This document shows positions 33,860-43,266 of a DNA stretch of 64,000 nt, piece after piece. This DNA comes from Roseiflexus sp034432635 (lineage in GTDB: Bacteria > Chloroflexota > Chloroflexia > Chloroflexales > Roseiflexaceae): positions 1 through 64,000 of the forward strand of contig DAOUBK010000087.1 of the NCBI GenBank assembly GCA_034432635.1. The letters run 5' to 3'. Positions within the stretch are counted from its first letter, which is position 1; the number at the start of each line of letters is the position of its first letter. A model generated the notes under the pieces. It saw nothing but the letters and a program-made list of their open reading frames with translations. It was not told the DNA's origin and did no database searches. The translations under genes and the position numbers were made by a program.

Positions 33860-36244
33860 GTGAGCAATCGGTCTACGCCCTGGCACAAACCGGTACTGAC
33901 GCTGGCGCTGCTCGGAACGCTTCTGGCGATCGTGGCCGGTGTTCCTCTCACCATTGTTCGCGCTCAACAGGTTGTTCAACTTACCCAGATCGGACCTCCG
34001 CCGCAGGGTGATGTCGGTTCGATCATCACCCTGACGTTTCAACTGACGAATAATATCGACGATGCCAATCTCACCAACAGTCCGAAAACGTCGTTCACGA
34101 TCACGACAGCGAATGTTCCATCCGGTGTGACGGTGGCCTCGCCTGGCACCATCCAGCTGGCAAATAATGTGACCAACGGTGTAAGCACAACGTTTAGCCT
34201 GCAATTGAGCATTGGTAGCACCGCCGTTCCAGGAACCTACAACAACCTGCTGGTAACGACTGCCGGTTCGTATACTTCGCAGACCGGCGTGCGTAATGTG
34301 AGCACCAGTACGTTTAGCGTCTTCGTCATTACTGTGGGCGGAGCCACTGCCACCCCCACATTGTCGCCAACCGTTACGCCAACTCCAACCCGCACTCCAG
34401 GACCGACGCCAACACCCGGACCTGTCTGCCCGGAAGGAGCGCGCGATCCTGGAAACGATCGCGGCGGCGCGCGTCTGGTGCTGATCGATTCACCGGTAAC
34501 GCACGGCATCTGTGAAATTGGCGATGAGGACTGGTTCCGCTTCGGCGGGGTTGGCGGCAAGGTCTACACGATCGACATCGAGCGTATGGATGCCGGTCTC
34601 GACCTGTCACTCGAACTGTACAACGAGAACGGTCAACGGCTGGCGTTCAACGATGATTTCTTCAACCGCGACCCGGCTCGCCCCGACCCAAAGGACATCA
34701 GGCCGCGCATTCAGTCGTGGCAGGCGCCGCGCGATGGCATCTACTATGTGCGTGTGCGCGATACGCTGAGCATCGGCGGCGGCAACCGTACTTATGTCTT
34801 CGTCGTCCGATCGGAGAGTTACGGTCCGACGCCTGTCGTGGTCGGTGAGGTGTGTCGCGATCTGTACGAAGATGACGGCTTGCCGGAGCAAGCGAAACTG
34901 ATCTTGCCGAACGAAATCCATCCAGGGCGCCGGCTCTGCCCGACAGGTGACGCCGATTGGGTCAGGTTCTTCGGTAAAGCCGGTAAAGTCTACTACATCT
35001 ACACCGACACACGCCCTTACCGTAACACACCCGATTTCAACAATCAAACCCAGGCGGGCGCCGATACGGTGATGTACCTGTTCGACCGTGATGGGATTCG
35101 CCTTCTCGACTTCAGCGACGATATTCCCGGATCGCTCGACTCACAAATCCGCTTTGTACCGCAGGTGGATGGATTCTACTATGTGCAGATCAAAAACAAC
35201 GGCGATCTCGGCAATCAGTTCATCCGCTACGACCTGATCCTGCAACTGTGCATTCCAGACGAAGAGTGTGGACGTGCGCCGCAATCGGTTGTACTGCCAA
35301 CTTCCGGCGCGCCAACCCTACCCGTTGCGCTGTTCGATGATAGCACGCCAACTCCAACGGCAACCCAGGCGCCTGGCGCTTTCGATGAACGTGCACCTGA
35401 TTCAGCACAGGATGGCTCGACGCGCGCGTTGCTCAACGGGCCACTGGTCGGTTTTGCCGATGTATCGTTCGACCAGCTCTGGCAACGCACCGATCGGGTC
35501 GTTGCCAGTGGTCGAGTGCAACGCAGCTGGCTCTGGGGACCGCGCGGCTTGATGGCGCGCGCCGAACATTATCAGCAGGCGGCGAGCGGTCTGCGACAGG
35601 TGCAGTATTTCGATAAGGGACGTATGGAACTGAACGATCCGTTCGGCGATCGTTCCAATCCCTGGTTCGTCACCTCCGGTTTGCTGGTGATGGAACTGGT
35701 AACGGGGCGCATGCAGATCGGCGCGAGTGAATTCGTGCAACGCGAACCGGCGGGCATTCCGGTTGCCGGAGACGCCGACGATCCCAATGCACCGCTGTAC
35801 GCCAGTTTTGCCACGGTCATTACGCGGGCAGAACCGGATCGCACCGGACAGATGCCGCGCCTGACCATCGATCGCCAGGGGCAGGTGGGCGACTATGCGG
35901 GACCGATGCGCAGCGAGACGCGCTTTGCCCGCTATGTTGCCGAGTCAGGGCATAATATTCCGGCAGTCTTCTGGGACTACCTCAATGCGCGGGGATTGGT
36001 CTACGAACAGGGACGGTTACGCAATGACCTCCTGTTCGACTGGTTGTTCGTTATGGGGTACCCGATCAGCGAACCCTTCTGGACGAAAGCGCGCATTAGC
36101 GGTGTCGAACGTGATGTGCTGATCCAGTTGTTCGAGCGCAGAACACTAACATATGTGCCTGACAATCCAGCCGGATGGCAGGTCGAAATGGGCAATGTCG
36201 GACGGCACTACTATCGCTGGCGGTACGGCGAGGAACTTCCCTGA
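33860..36244 (+). CDS. Secreted multidomain protein with two PPC-like domains
   Basis: A 794-aa exported protein. A signal helix (VLTLALLGTLLAIVAGVPLTI, ending near VRAQQ) is followed by an Ig-like domain, a TPTPTRTPGPTPTP linker, and two pre-peptidase C-terminal-like domains. Each PPC module has a Cys-containing entry (CEIGDEDWFRFGGVGGKVYTI; CPTGDADWVRFFGKAGKVYYI) and a DGIYYVRV/DGFYYVQI strand. After another Thr/Pro linker comes a 270-residue C-terminal module with HNIPAVFWDYLNARG, FDWLFVMGYPISEPFW, and an end of MGNVGRHYYRWRYG. That module recurs in Chloroflexota surface proteins as I recall; its function is unknown. The start is GTG. Confidence 0.78.
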   Translation: MSNRSTPWHKPVLTLALLGTLLAIVAGVPLTIVRAQQVVQLTQIGPPPQGDVGSIITLTFQLTNNIDDANLTNSPKTSFTITTANVPSGVTVASPGTIQLANNVTNGVSTTFSLQLSIGSTAVPGTYNNLLVTTAGSYTSQTGVRNVSTSTFSVFVITVGGATATPTLSPTVTPTPTRTPGPTPTPGPVCPEGARDPGNDRGGARLVLIDSPVTHGICEIGDEDWFRFGGVGGKVYTIDIERMDAGLDLSLELYNENGQRLAFNDDFFNRDPARPDPKDIRPRIQSWQAPRDGIYYVRVRDTLSIGGGNRTYVFVVRSESYGPTPVVVGEVCRDLYEDDGLPEQAKLILPNEIHPGRRLCPTGDADWVRFFGKAGKVYYIYTDTRPYRNTPDFNNQTQAGADTVMYLFDRDGIRLLDFSDDIPGSLDSQIRFVPQVDGFYYVQIKNNGDLGNQFIRYDLILQLCIPDEECGRAPQSVVLPTSGAPTLPVALFDDSTPTPTATQAPGAFDERAPDSAQDGSTRALLNGPLVGFADVSFDQLWQRTDRVVASGRVQRSWLWGPRGLMARAEHYQQAASGLRQVQYFDKGRMELNDPFGDRSNPWFVTSGLLVMELVTGRMQIGASEFVQREPAGIPVAGDADDPNAPLYASFATVITRAEPDRTGQMPRLTIDRQGQVGDYAGPMRSETRFARYVAESGHNIPAVFWDYLNARGLVYEQGRLRNDLLFDWLFVMGYPISEPFWTKARISGVERDVLIQLFERRTLTYVPDNPAGWQVEMGNVGRHYYRWRYGEELP

Positions 36245-36255
36245 GATAAAGAAAG

Positions 36256-36286
36256 AACCTTTGAGGCGATGCCTCAAAGGTTTGCT
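36256..36286. terminator. Terminator hairpin after the PPC-domain gene
   Basis: A 12-bp perfect stem, AACCTTTGAGGC/GCCTCAAAGGTT, with the 3-nt loop GAT, followed by TGCTCTG. It starts 11 bp past the stop codon. Confidence 0.75.
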
Positions 36287-36465
36287 CTGCGTCAGTCTTT
36301 GTAGAAGAAGCTGCGCAACATTGGGTGCACCTCCTGTACATGTTGAATGCTGGAACACCAGAGGTTCACTCGTTTCGTTCACATCATGGCACATCCGGTA
36401 CGATTCTGCAATAAACCGATAGTCCCATACGCGACAGGTACCTCACGTGCACCGTAGCGCCATCG

Positions 36466-37671
36466 ATGAAATGCGACCCGAACATGGCTACACCCGACAT
36501 GATCCGCACAACGGAGGGGCAATCTCCAGGGCGTCTCGTCGATTCGCCCCTTGCGATCGCTGCACACATCGTGGAAACGATCGGTCCACGCCCTCCAGGA
36601 TCGATCGGTGAGGCGAAGACGGCCGTCTTCCTCGATGCCCGTCTCCGTCAGCTGGGGCTACGCCTCTCTGCTGAGTCGTACCGCGCATCGCACATCCCAG
36701 ACTATGATGGCCTGATCTACGGGGTACTGGCAATCGCCGGGGTTATCGGTTTTTACTGGATGCCGCTGGTGGCGATTCTGGTCTTTGCTGCGATATGTGG
36801 CGCGACATTCCTGACGTTATGGTACGATACCGCGTTCCTGAACCGGCGTCTGCTCAGCCAGAATGTCGTTGCGACGCGCGCTGCCGAGGGAGTCATGCGC
36901 TGGCGTCTGGTAGTTCTGGCGCCGCTCTGTTCTCCGCCAGCAGTCGGGCGTGGAATACTGGCGCTCGGCGCCGGTTTGACCGGACATGTCGGGCGCACTC
37001 TGGCAGCAGCCTTTCTCCTGGTGCTGGGCATTGTAGCCGCTGCCCCTCTCTCGTTTGAAATGCGCCTCTGGCTCTGGTACACTCAGGCAGCGCCGGCTAT
37101 CGCCCTCCTGGTTCAGGGGATCGCCGCGCTGATTGTGCAGCGCGCACCGGCGACACCAGGGGCGATCAGTTATGCCGGGGCGCTGGCGACCCTGATATGC
37201 GCTGCATCCCACCTGCGCAATCTTCAGCATACCGAGTTGTGGATGGTTGGAGTCGGGGCAGCCAGCAGTGCCGCCGGCATCGACGATCTGCTGCGCCGTT
37301 ATCCGTTTGAACCGCAGCTGACTCTGTTTATCGGTCTCGACGGCATTGGTAGTGGTGAACTGTGCTATCTGGCAGCGGAAGGAGCGGTGCGTCCGCGACT
37401 GGCAGACTCGCTGTTACTACGCCTGGCGGCGCGTGTGGTCGATAGCGGTCAGGCAGCCGCGCGCTCCCGCGCATATCGTGGAATGACCCTTGCCGGCGTG
37501 GTGCGTCGTCGAGGTCTGCGCGCCCTGGGGATTGCAAGCCTCGACAGGTATGGACGCATTCCCTACCGGAACGAGCGAAACGATGACATTTCCAGGCTCG
37601 ATGCAGCGCACCTCGATAACAGTGTACGCCTGATTGTCGGACTGGCGCGCAGTATCGACACAACCCGATAA
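36466..37671 (+). CDS. Membrane protein with M28-peptidase-like flanks, no metal ligands seen
   Basis: A 401-aa protein (395 aa if the ATG at 36484 is used; neither has a clear ribosome site). The N-terminal IAAHIVETIGPRPPGSIGEAKTA and the Leu-rich helix after it resemble the start of M28 aminopeptidase-like proteins. Roughly six membrane helices follow (YGVLAIAGVIGFYWMPLVA to PAIALLVQGIAALIV). The C-terminal half keeps some of the M28 outline (LTLFIGLDGIGSGELCYLAAEG, DDISRLDAAHLDNSVRLIVG), but I cannot find the His/Asp/Glu zinc set. It is probably a non-catalytic relative of unknown function. Confidence 0.6.
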   Translation: MKCDPNMATPDMIRTTEGQSPGRLVDSPLAIAAHIVETIGPRPPGSIGEAKTAVFLDARLRQLGLRLSAESYRASHIPDYDGLIYGVLAIAGVIGFYWMPLVAILVFAAICGATFLTLWYDTAFLNRRLLSQNVVATRAAEGVMRWRLVVLAPLCSPPAVGRGILALGAGLTGHVGRTLAAAFLLVLGIVAAAPLSFEMRLWLWYTQAAPAIALLVQGIAALIVQRAPATPGAISYAGALATLICAASHLRNLQHTELWMVGVGAASSAAGIDDLLRRYPFEPQLTLFIGLDGIGSGELCYLAAEGAVRPRLADSLLLRLAARVVDSGQAAARSRAYRGMTLAGVVRRRGLRALGIASLDRYGRIPYRNERNDDISRLDAAHLDNSVRLIVGLARSIDTTR

Positions 37672-37692
37672 TCCCGGAGCAATGCGTCGATC

Positions 37693-39060
37693 CTACGGAT
37701 GCGGCACACGCAGCACCTGGTTCGGCGCCGGTGATGGGATCGTTACGTTGGCGCCGTCGGGCCAGCGTACTTCAATGCGATTAACGCTACGTACACGCCC
37801 CAATCCAAAATGCGCGACCGCTTCCATCTGGCAGAGGTAGCCGCTCCCGGCATCAATGGCGCGTAGTTGCCGCCTGCCGTCAGCATCCAGAACGACAATT
37901 GCGCCGCGTGCCGGTGCACCAGCGCGGGTCAGCGGCATCACTCGCAGCCAGGCGTGATCGTTTGGCATCGTGCGGTACAGACTGAGCGGTTGAAGATCGG
38001 CTTCACCGTGACTCACCAGCAGTTCGAGTCGCCCGTCGCCATCGAAGTCTCCAACCGCAGCGCCAGTACCCAGACCTCCCGGTTCGAGCGCGTCGCCCGG
38101 ATCGATCCTCGTCCATATGCCGTTCCGCCGCGCAAACAGGCGGTTGGGTTCACCGATATTATTGAAAAAGATCTCCAGCTCACCATCGTTATCGAAATCG
38201 GCGGCAATAACTGTTCGGACCCGTGACGGCTCCGCCAGGTCTGACGGTGCCGCATCGACGAACAAACCCTCCCACTTTTGCAGAAACAGGCGATGTGGAC
38301 CCTCCCAGTTGCCGTATACCAGATCGAACCGGCCATCATTATCGAAGTCGCCAGCAGCGATCCCGCGCCCGTGTTCATGCGGATCGGGCAGACCGGCGCG
38401 GCGGGCAATCTCTTCGAATGTACCATCGCCACGGTTAGCGAAGAGAAAGTTGGGACCATTCTCGTTCACGGTGAAAATGTCCATCCGTGGCGTCACCAGC
38501 GGCAGTGCAATCACGCCGCGTCCGCCGGTTGTGAAACTGATGCCAGCCGCACTCGCCATGTCCTGGATTTCACCGAAGCGATCCAGTTCGTACAGGCGAA
38601 ATGGACCGCCATAATTCGCAACGAAGAAGCCATAGCGCCCGGTACCAAGCCGATCAACGACTGCGACCGAACGACCGGCAGTCAGATTGAGCGCCTCCTG
38701 GTTCTGCGGCAATTCGAACAGATCGACCCAACCGGTTTCCTGATAATCGAACAAGCGGTCGCCAAAGCGCTTGCGCCCGGCAAACGTATCGGTGTTGAGG
38801 ACATAGATCTCCTCTCGACCATCGCCATCAATATCACCGGCAGCAACGCCGATCGCCTGACGCCGGGCATCAGCGAGGGTGCTATCGGCAACCTCAACCA
38901 AACCGGCGCCATTCCAGCGAAGTACCCGGTTGGCACCATCAAACCCGGCGACGAACAGTTCACACGCACCATCGTCATCAACATCGACCACGGCAACGCC
39001 GTAGTGCAGTCGTGGCGGATTGTGACGGATCAAATGACTGTAATCGACGAACATGGGCAT
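37693..39060 (-). CDS. FG-GAP/VCBS repeat protein with C-terminal ASPIC/UnbV domain
   Basis: A 455-aa protein made of beta-propeller repeats with calcium-type loops: DVDDDGACELFVAG, GDIDGDGREEIYVLN, GDFDNDGRFDLVYGN, ADFDNDGELEIFFNN and GDFDGDGRLELLVSH. The last 70 residues (ARGAIVVLDADGRRQLRAID, FGLGRVRSVNRIEVRWPDG) are the ASPIC/UnbV domain seen in CRTAC1-like proteins. No signal peptide is visible in this reading, so it may be cytoplasmic or use another export route. Possible starts are 39060 and 39054. It is convergent with the gene at 36466. Confidence 0.88.
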   Translation of the reverse strand: MPMFVDYSHLIRHNPPRLHYGVAVVDVDDDGACELFVAGFDGANRVLRWNGAGLVEVADSTLADARRQAIGVAAGDIDGDGREEIYVLNTDTFAGRKRFGDRLFDYQETGWVDLFELPQNQEALNLTAGRSVAVVDRLGTGRYGFFVANYGGPFRLYELDRFGEIQDMASAAGISFTTGGRGVIALPLVTPRMDIFTVNENGPNFLFANRGDGTFEEIARRAGLPDPHEHGRGIAAGDFDNDGRFDLVYGNWEGPHRLFLQKWEGLFVDAAPSDLAEPSRVRTVIAADFDNDGELEIFFNNIGEPNRLFARRNGIWTRIDPGDALEPGGLGTGAAVGDFDGDGRLELLVSHGEADLQPLSLYRTMPNDHAWLRVMPLTRAGAPARGAIVVLDADGRRQLRAIDAGSGYLCQMEAVAHFGLGRVRSVNRIEVRWPDGANVTIPSPAPNQVLRVPHP

Positions 39061-39081
39061 TTTCCCCGATCTCCAGGAGAC

Positions 39082-39930
39082 TTACGTGCGCCTCCCGACA
39101 TTATCTCGAATCCATGTCATGATAGTACGAACTGTGCGCTCACCGCCATCACCGACGAGCAACTGATGCCCATACCCTTCCATCCAGATCAGTTGACGGT
39201 CGACAGATCCAATATGCCGCAGAATCTGTTCAGCAGAGCGGGGATCGACGGTCTGATCATTGCGCCCCTGCACAATCAGTGTTGGCGCAGTGACGCGCGG
39301 CAGAAGCCGTCGTGCAGAGCGCTGCACCAGAGTCAACTGATGTACTGCGTCCAGCGGCACCCGCACCATGCGGCGCAACCGGTCACAGACGAGTGGATCA
39401 TCGAGGTTGGCATCCGGCATACGATTGTGCAGCAGAGCACGCAACTCCGGGTCTCTGAAATCAACGCTGGCAAGAGGATAGTACCACGAAACGACGTGCC
39501 TGGCGACACTGCTCAGATTGACCAGCAGTTGATCGCGCAGTCGGAGCGCAGGCGCCAGAACTGCCAGGCGTGCAACCGGCCGATGCGCTGCCAAGATCAG
39601 CGCGAGCAGACCACCCATCGAGAAACCTGCAACAACAATGGTGGAGCAGTGCTGGCGCAACACTGAGAATCCATGTGCCGCTGCTTCCACCCACTGCTGC
39701 CACCGAACACCAGCCATGGCATCAGGAAGCGCTCCGTGACCGGGCAACAGTGGCGCATACACGCTGTAACCGTCGCGGATCAGTGCTCCAGCCAGCGGCA
39801 AGACTTCGGTGGGAACACCGCCAAAACCATGGATCAATAAAACGCCGGTCGCACCAGCAAAGACAGCAAAGGGACAATTGCGAGCATCGAACGATGCCAG
39901 CGTTGGAGAAGATTGAGAAGGATGGTCCAT
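39082..39930 (-). CDS. Alpha/beta hydrolase (carboxylesterase/monoacylglycerol-lipase type)
   Basis: A 282-aa soluble hydrolase. The oxyanion-hole segment is LLIHGFGGVPTEVLPLA, with LLPGHGALPDAM next. The nucleophile elbow is VVAGFSMGGLLAL. The acid is in TLIVQGRNDQTVDPR and the catalytic His in MEGYGHQLLVGDGG. Arrangement and length match the Est30/YvaK carboxylesterase group. It is 21 bp upstream of the FG-GAP gene on the same strand, probably cotranscribed. Natural substrate unknown. Confidence 0.88.
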   Translation of the reverse strand: MDHPSQSSPTLASFDARNCPFAVFAGATGVLLIHGFGGVPTEVLPLAGALIRDGYSVYAPLLPGHGALPDAMAGVRWQQWVEAAAHGFSVLRQHCSTIVVAGFSMGGLLALILAAHRPVARLAVLAPALRLRDQLLVNLSSVARHVVSWYYPLASVDFRDPELRALLHNRMPDANLDDPLVCDRLRRMVRVPLDAVHQLTLVQRSARRLLPRVTAPTLIVQGRNDQTVDPRSAEQILRHIGSVDRQLIWMEGYGHQLLVGDGGERTVRTIMTWIRDNVGRRT

Positions 39931-40045
39931 CCGAATCTACCTTTCGTATCTGCATAGAGTGACATATGTGAAGCGAACACAGGATGACAAAAATGACATC
40001 CTGGTTACAGCATGCAGAAACCGGTCAAAAACAGTTACGATCAGA

Positions 40046-40074
40046 TTGACAACTCTGCTTTGACCTTCTACGAT
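40046..40074 (+). promoter_or_regulatory. Promoter-like sequence before the decayed LuxR/MalT gene
   Basis: TTGACA (40046-40051), 17 bp, TACGAT (40069-40074). It may be a surviving promoter of the broken regulator. Confidence 0.5.
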
Positions 40075-40129
40075 CACCATGCGCAAACATCTTCTTTCCC
40101 GGCGAGGGAACGAAGCCATGGCGCTACAA

Positions 40130-41470
40130 TTTCAGCGGTATTCGATTATAGTGTGTTGCAGTTCCATCGCAACGACACGCAGCGTCTTGCCGGAATAACG
40201 AGCGGGTTGATCCTCTCCGACGAAGCAGCCGAACGGCTGACTGCGTCGGTTGGCGATTGGGTCACAGGTATTGTTCTTTCGCTGGTTCAACCGGTTGTGC
40301 ACAAAGACGGGATGCCAGATTAGCAGGTTGTCGATCGACACCTGATGCACGTTCCCACACCTGAAGAGGCAGTCATCGAAGCCAGTACCAACCAGATGTA
40401 TGCCTACTTTGCCGAGCAGATTCTGGCGCCGTTGCCAGCAGATCTGCAACGCTTCCTCAAAGATACCAGCGTGCTGCAGGATCTCTCGCCATAGCGCTGC
40501 GATATGCTCCGTTCTGCCGATAACTCGGCAGAATATCTCGATGAAGTCAGACGGCGCGGATTGTTCGTTTCCAGTCGCGCGGGATGGCTATCGTACCACA
40601 GCCTGTTTCGTGATTATTTGCGCTCACGCCTGGCGCCCGATCCGCAGCGATATTGGAAGTTACTGCGTGCTGCTGGCGACCTGTACGCTGCTGAGGAGGA
40701 TATCGAGCGCGCGCTTGACTGCCACCTCATTGCCGGTGACGAACCGCGCGCCTTCGATCTCCTCCGTTCCGCCGTACCGCGCCTGCGACAGTGTTCACGC
40801 CAGACAACCCTGCTGACCTGCTTCGAACGTCTGCAACGCACGCGCAGAACGGGTGATCATCGCATAACCAGGCGACTACGCTCGCGCTCAGCAAGCACTT
40901 CGATTCGTCGATGCCCACAGCCTCGACAATCGATTGCGCCTGGAGTACCACATTGCGGCGGCACGCGCGCATATCATGGCGGGAGAAGTCGGCGCTGCGA
41001 TCACCGAACTCGAACGTGTGCATACGCTTGCCCCTACCCTGATCGACACGATCGATAATCTTGCTGACCTGGCAGATATTTATGACAACCTCGGCTGGGC
41101 ATATGCCGCGCAGGGTAATCGTCCCTCCGCTATGCGCTACCTCAAACGCGCTGATACCTGCTGGCAGGCTCCCAGTAATCAGGGTAGACGCGCGCTGACC
41201 CTCAACAATATGGAGGTAATGGCGATGGAGGACGGGCGATGCGCCGAAGCGCGCACGACATTCAATCTGGGTCTAGAGATTGCCCAGCAGACAGGGTTAC
41301 GACGCGAAGAAACGGTTCTGCTGTGCAGTCTGGCGGAACTTGATCTACGCGAAGGCGACTTCGAGCAGGCGATCCAGCGTTTTACCGCTGAGCATCTAAA
41401 AGGGGCGTTGCGCGCACTCGGCGCCTCACCAGAACCGGCAAACGCTGCGCTGTACCAGCAATTGACCTGA
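40130..41470 (+). pseudogene. Decayed MalT/LuxR-type ATPase-TPR regulator
   Basis: Pieces of one large regulator are readable. FDYSVLQFHRNDTQRLAGIT, with the winged-helix side of the STAND ATPase, ends in TAG at 40321-40323. The same frame continues through FAEQILAPLPADLQRFLKDT to TAG near 40492, then YLDEVRRRGLFVSS, WLSYHSLFRDYLRSRL and EDIERALDCHLIAGD. A frameshift and a TAA lie in 40845-40875. The TPR part then resumes as RLEYHIAAARAHIMAGEVGA and DNLGWAYAAQGNRPSAM, stopping at 41470. The N-terminal P-loop region and C-terminal LuxR HTH are missing. Confidence 0.85.
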
Positions 41471-41493
41471 TATTGTCGCGTGAACGGCTTCGT

Positions 41494-43266
41494 TCAGGAG
41501 GTTGCAGCAAATTGATGACGGTGCAACCGCGCATAGAAGCCGCCGCGCGCTAGCAGCGACTCATGATCGCCATCCTCAACGATGCGCCCGCGATGCATGA
41601 CGATGATGCGATCAGCATTGCGAATAGTCGACAGGCGATGGGCGATCACCACACTGGTACGGGTGTGCAGGAGGCGATCAAGCGCCTCCTGGATGAGCAT
41701 TTCGGTTGTACTATCAATGCTGGAGGTCGCCTCGTCGAGCACCAGTACTCCCTCCTGGCTGAGCGCCAGCGCCCGTGCCAGCGCCAGAAGCTGCCGCTGA
41801 CCAACCGAGAGGTTGGCGCCGCCCGGCAGCACCTCGAACTCGTACCCTCCGGGAAGACGTTCGATAAAGTGCACCGCGTTTGCCAGTTCTGCTGCACGAC
41901 GCACATCTGCATCACTGATGTCGCGTCGAAACAGTCGAATGTTATGCGCAATCGTACCTGCAAGACACACCGGGTCCTGCGGGATGACTGCAATCGCGCG
42001 GCGTAATGCGCCAAGGTCGAGACGGCGGATATCAATGCCATCGAGCAATACCTGCCCCTGTTGCGGATCGTAGAAACGCGCCAGAAGCGCAACCAGGCTC
42101 GATTTTCCTGCACCGGTTGCACCAACGACGGCAACATTCTGACCGGCAGGTATCACGAGCGATACATCGCGTAGCACCGGTTCTTCGGGCACATACGAAA
42201 AACTCACGTTCCGTAGCTCGATGGCGCCGTGCACCCGGGGCAGCACAACCGGGTCGGGTGGCGAAACAATCGCCGGAGTAGTGTGCAGCATTGCATAGAT
42301 CCGTTCTGCAGCGCCCAATGCAATCTGTACGGCGTTGTACTGCTCACCCAGGCGCAGGACTGGCTGAAATGCGCGCTCGGTATACTGCACAAACGCCACC
42401 AGCATGCCAAGCGTGGCCCATCCTGCCAGTACTCCCTGACCACCACCGTAGAGCAAAAGCGCCAGTCCTACCGATGAGAGGATCTCCTGCGAAGCCAGAA
42501 AGAATGCACTCTGCCGCCGTAGCACCAGGAGCGCACTGCGATATGCCTTGTTGTAGCCGTCGAACTCTGCTGCGCTCGCTGACTGCGCGCCAAACAGTTG
42601 AATCAGCGCCATGCCAGCGATCCGCTCGCTGAGAAACGCACTTGCGCGCGCCAGCGCCGTGCGCTCACCGGTTGAAGAACGACGAATACGACGCCGGAAG
42701 AAGCGGGTCACCAGCGCTAGCACCGGTAACACTGCCAGCGCCAGGATTGCCAGACGCCAGTTGATAGCGAACATCACCCCGACAACAACCAGTAGCGTGA
42801 CGCTCTCGACAAGAATTGTCACCACACTGCTCGAAAGGAGTGCATTGATGGTATCCACATCACTCGTCAGGCGTGTCACGACTTCTCCTGTAGGAGTGTG
42901 CCCAAAGAATGCCTGATCCTGACGCACAATGTGATCGAACAATCGCGTACGCATATCGGTCAGGGCGCGCTGCCCTGCCTGCTGGAGAAAGAACGTATAG
43001 ACGTACTGCAACCCAAACATCACCACCGCTACACCGCCATAGAGCGCAGCAACAGGCCAGATGCCAGCAACATCACCGCGCGCGATGGGTCCGTCGATCG
43101 CCCACTGCATAAGCGCCGGCGGAACAGCGTTCAACCCGGCGGTTCCTAGCAGGATGATCAGCGCCATGAGTAACGGTCGCCAGTGTGGCGCCATCGTGCT
43201 CGCAAGCAGCGCTACAAGCGCGACATCCTGACTGCCCAACACCTGCCGGTTCCGGTCGCCCATCAT
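41494..43266 (-). CDS. ABC exporter half-transporter, subunit with canonical Walker B and altered signature
   Basis: A 590-aa fused membrane/ATPase half-transporter. Six membrane helices lie in residues 20-320. The ATPase has Walker A GATGAGKSS, the signature LSVGQ instead of LSGGQ, Walker B with catalytic Glu (VLVLDEATSSID) and the H-loop His in VVIAHRLSTI. Together with the upstream partner it forms a heterodimer with one active and one degenerate ATP site, as in TM287/288 or BmrCD. The ATG at 43266 overlaps the partner's stop by 4 bp. The substrate is unknown; lipids or drugs are usual for this class. Confidence 0.92.
   Translation of the reverse strand: MMGDRNRQVLGSQDVALVALLASTMAPHWRPLLMALIILLGTAGLNAVPPALMQWAIDGPIARGDVAGIWPVAALYGGVAVVMFGLQYVYTFFLQQAGQRALTDMRTRLFDHIVRQDQAFFGHTPTGEVVTRLTSDVDTINALLSSSVVTILVESVTLLVVVGVMFAINWRLAILALAVLPVLALVTRFFRRRIRRSSTGERTALARASAFLSERIAGMALIQLFGAQSASAAEFDGYNKAYRSALLVLRRQSAFFLASQEILSSVGLALLLYGGGQGVLAGWATLGMLVAFVQYTERAFQPVLRLGEQYNAVQIALGAAERIYAMLHTTPAIVSPPDPVVLPRVHGAIELRNVSFSYVPEEPVLRDVSLVIPAGQNVAVVGATGAGKSSLVALLARFYDPQQGQVLLDGIDIRRLDLGALRRAIAVIPQDPVCLAGTIAHNIRLFRRDISDADVRRAAELANAVHFIERLPGGYEFEVLPGGANLSVGQRQLLALARALALSQEGVLVLDEATSSIDSTTEMLIQEALDRLLHTRTSVVIAHRLSTIRNADRIIVMHRGRIVEDGDHESLLARGGFYARLHRHQFAATS

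Noticed and set aside
38278..39666. A 462-codon open frame on the plus strand.
   Set aside because: It is antisense to the FG-GAP protein and the alpha/beta hydrolase, has no family motifs, and arises from codon bias of the genuine minus-strand genes.
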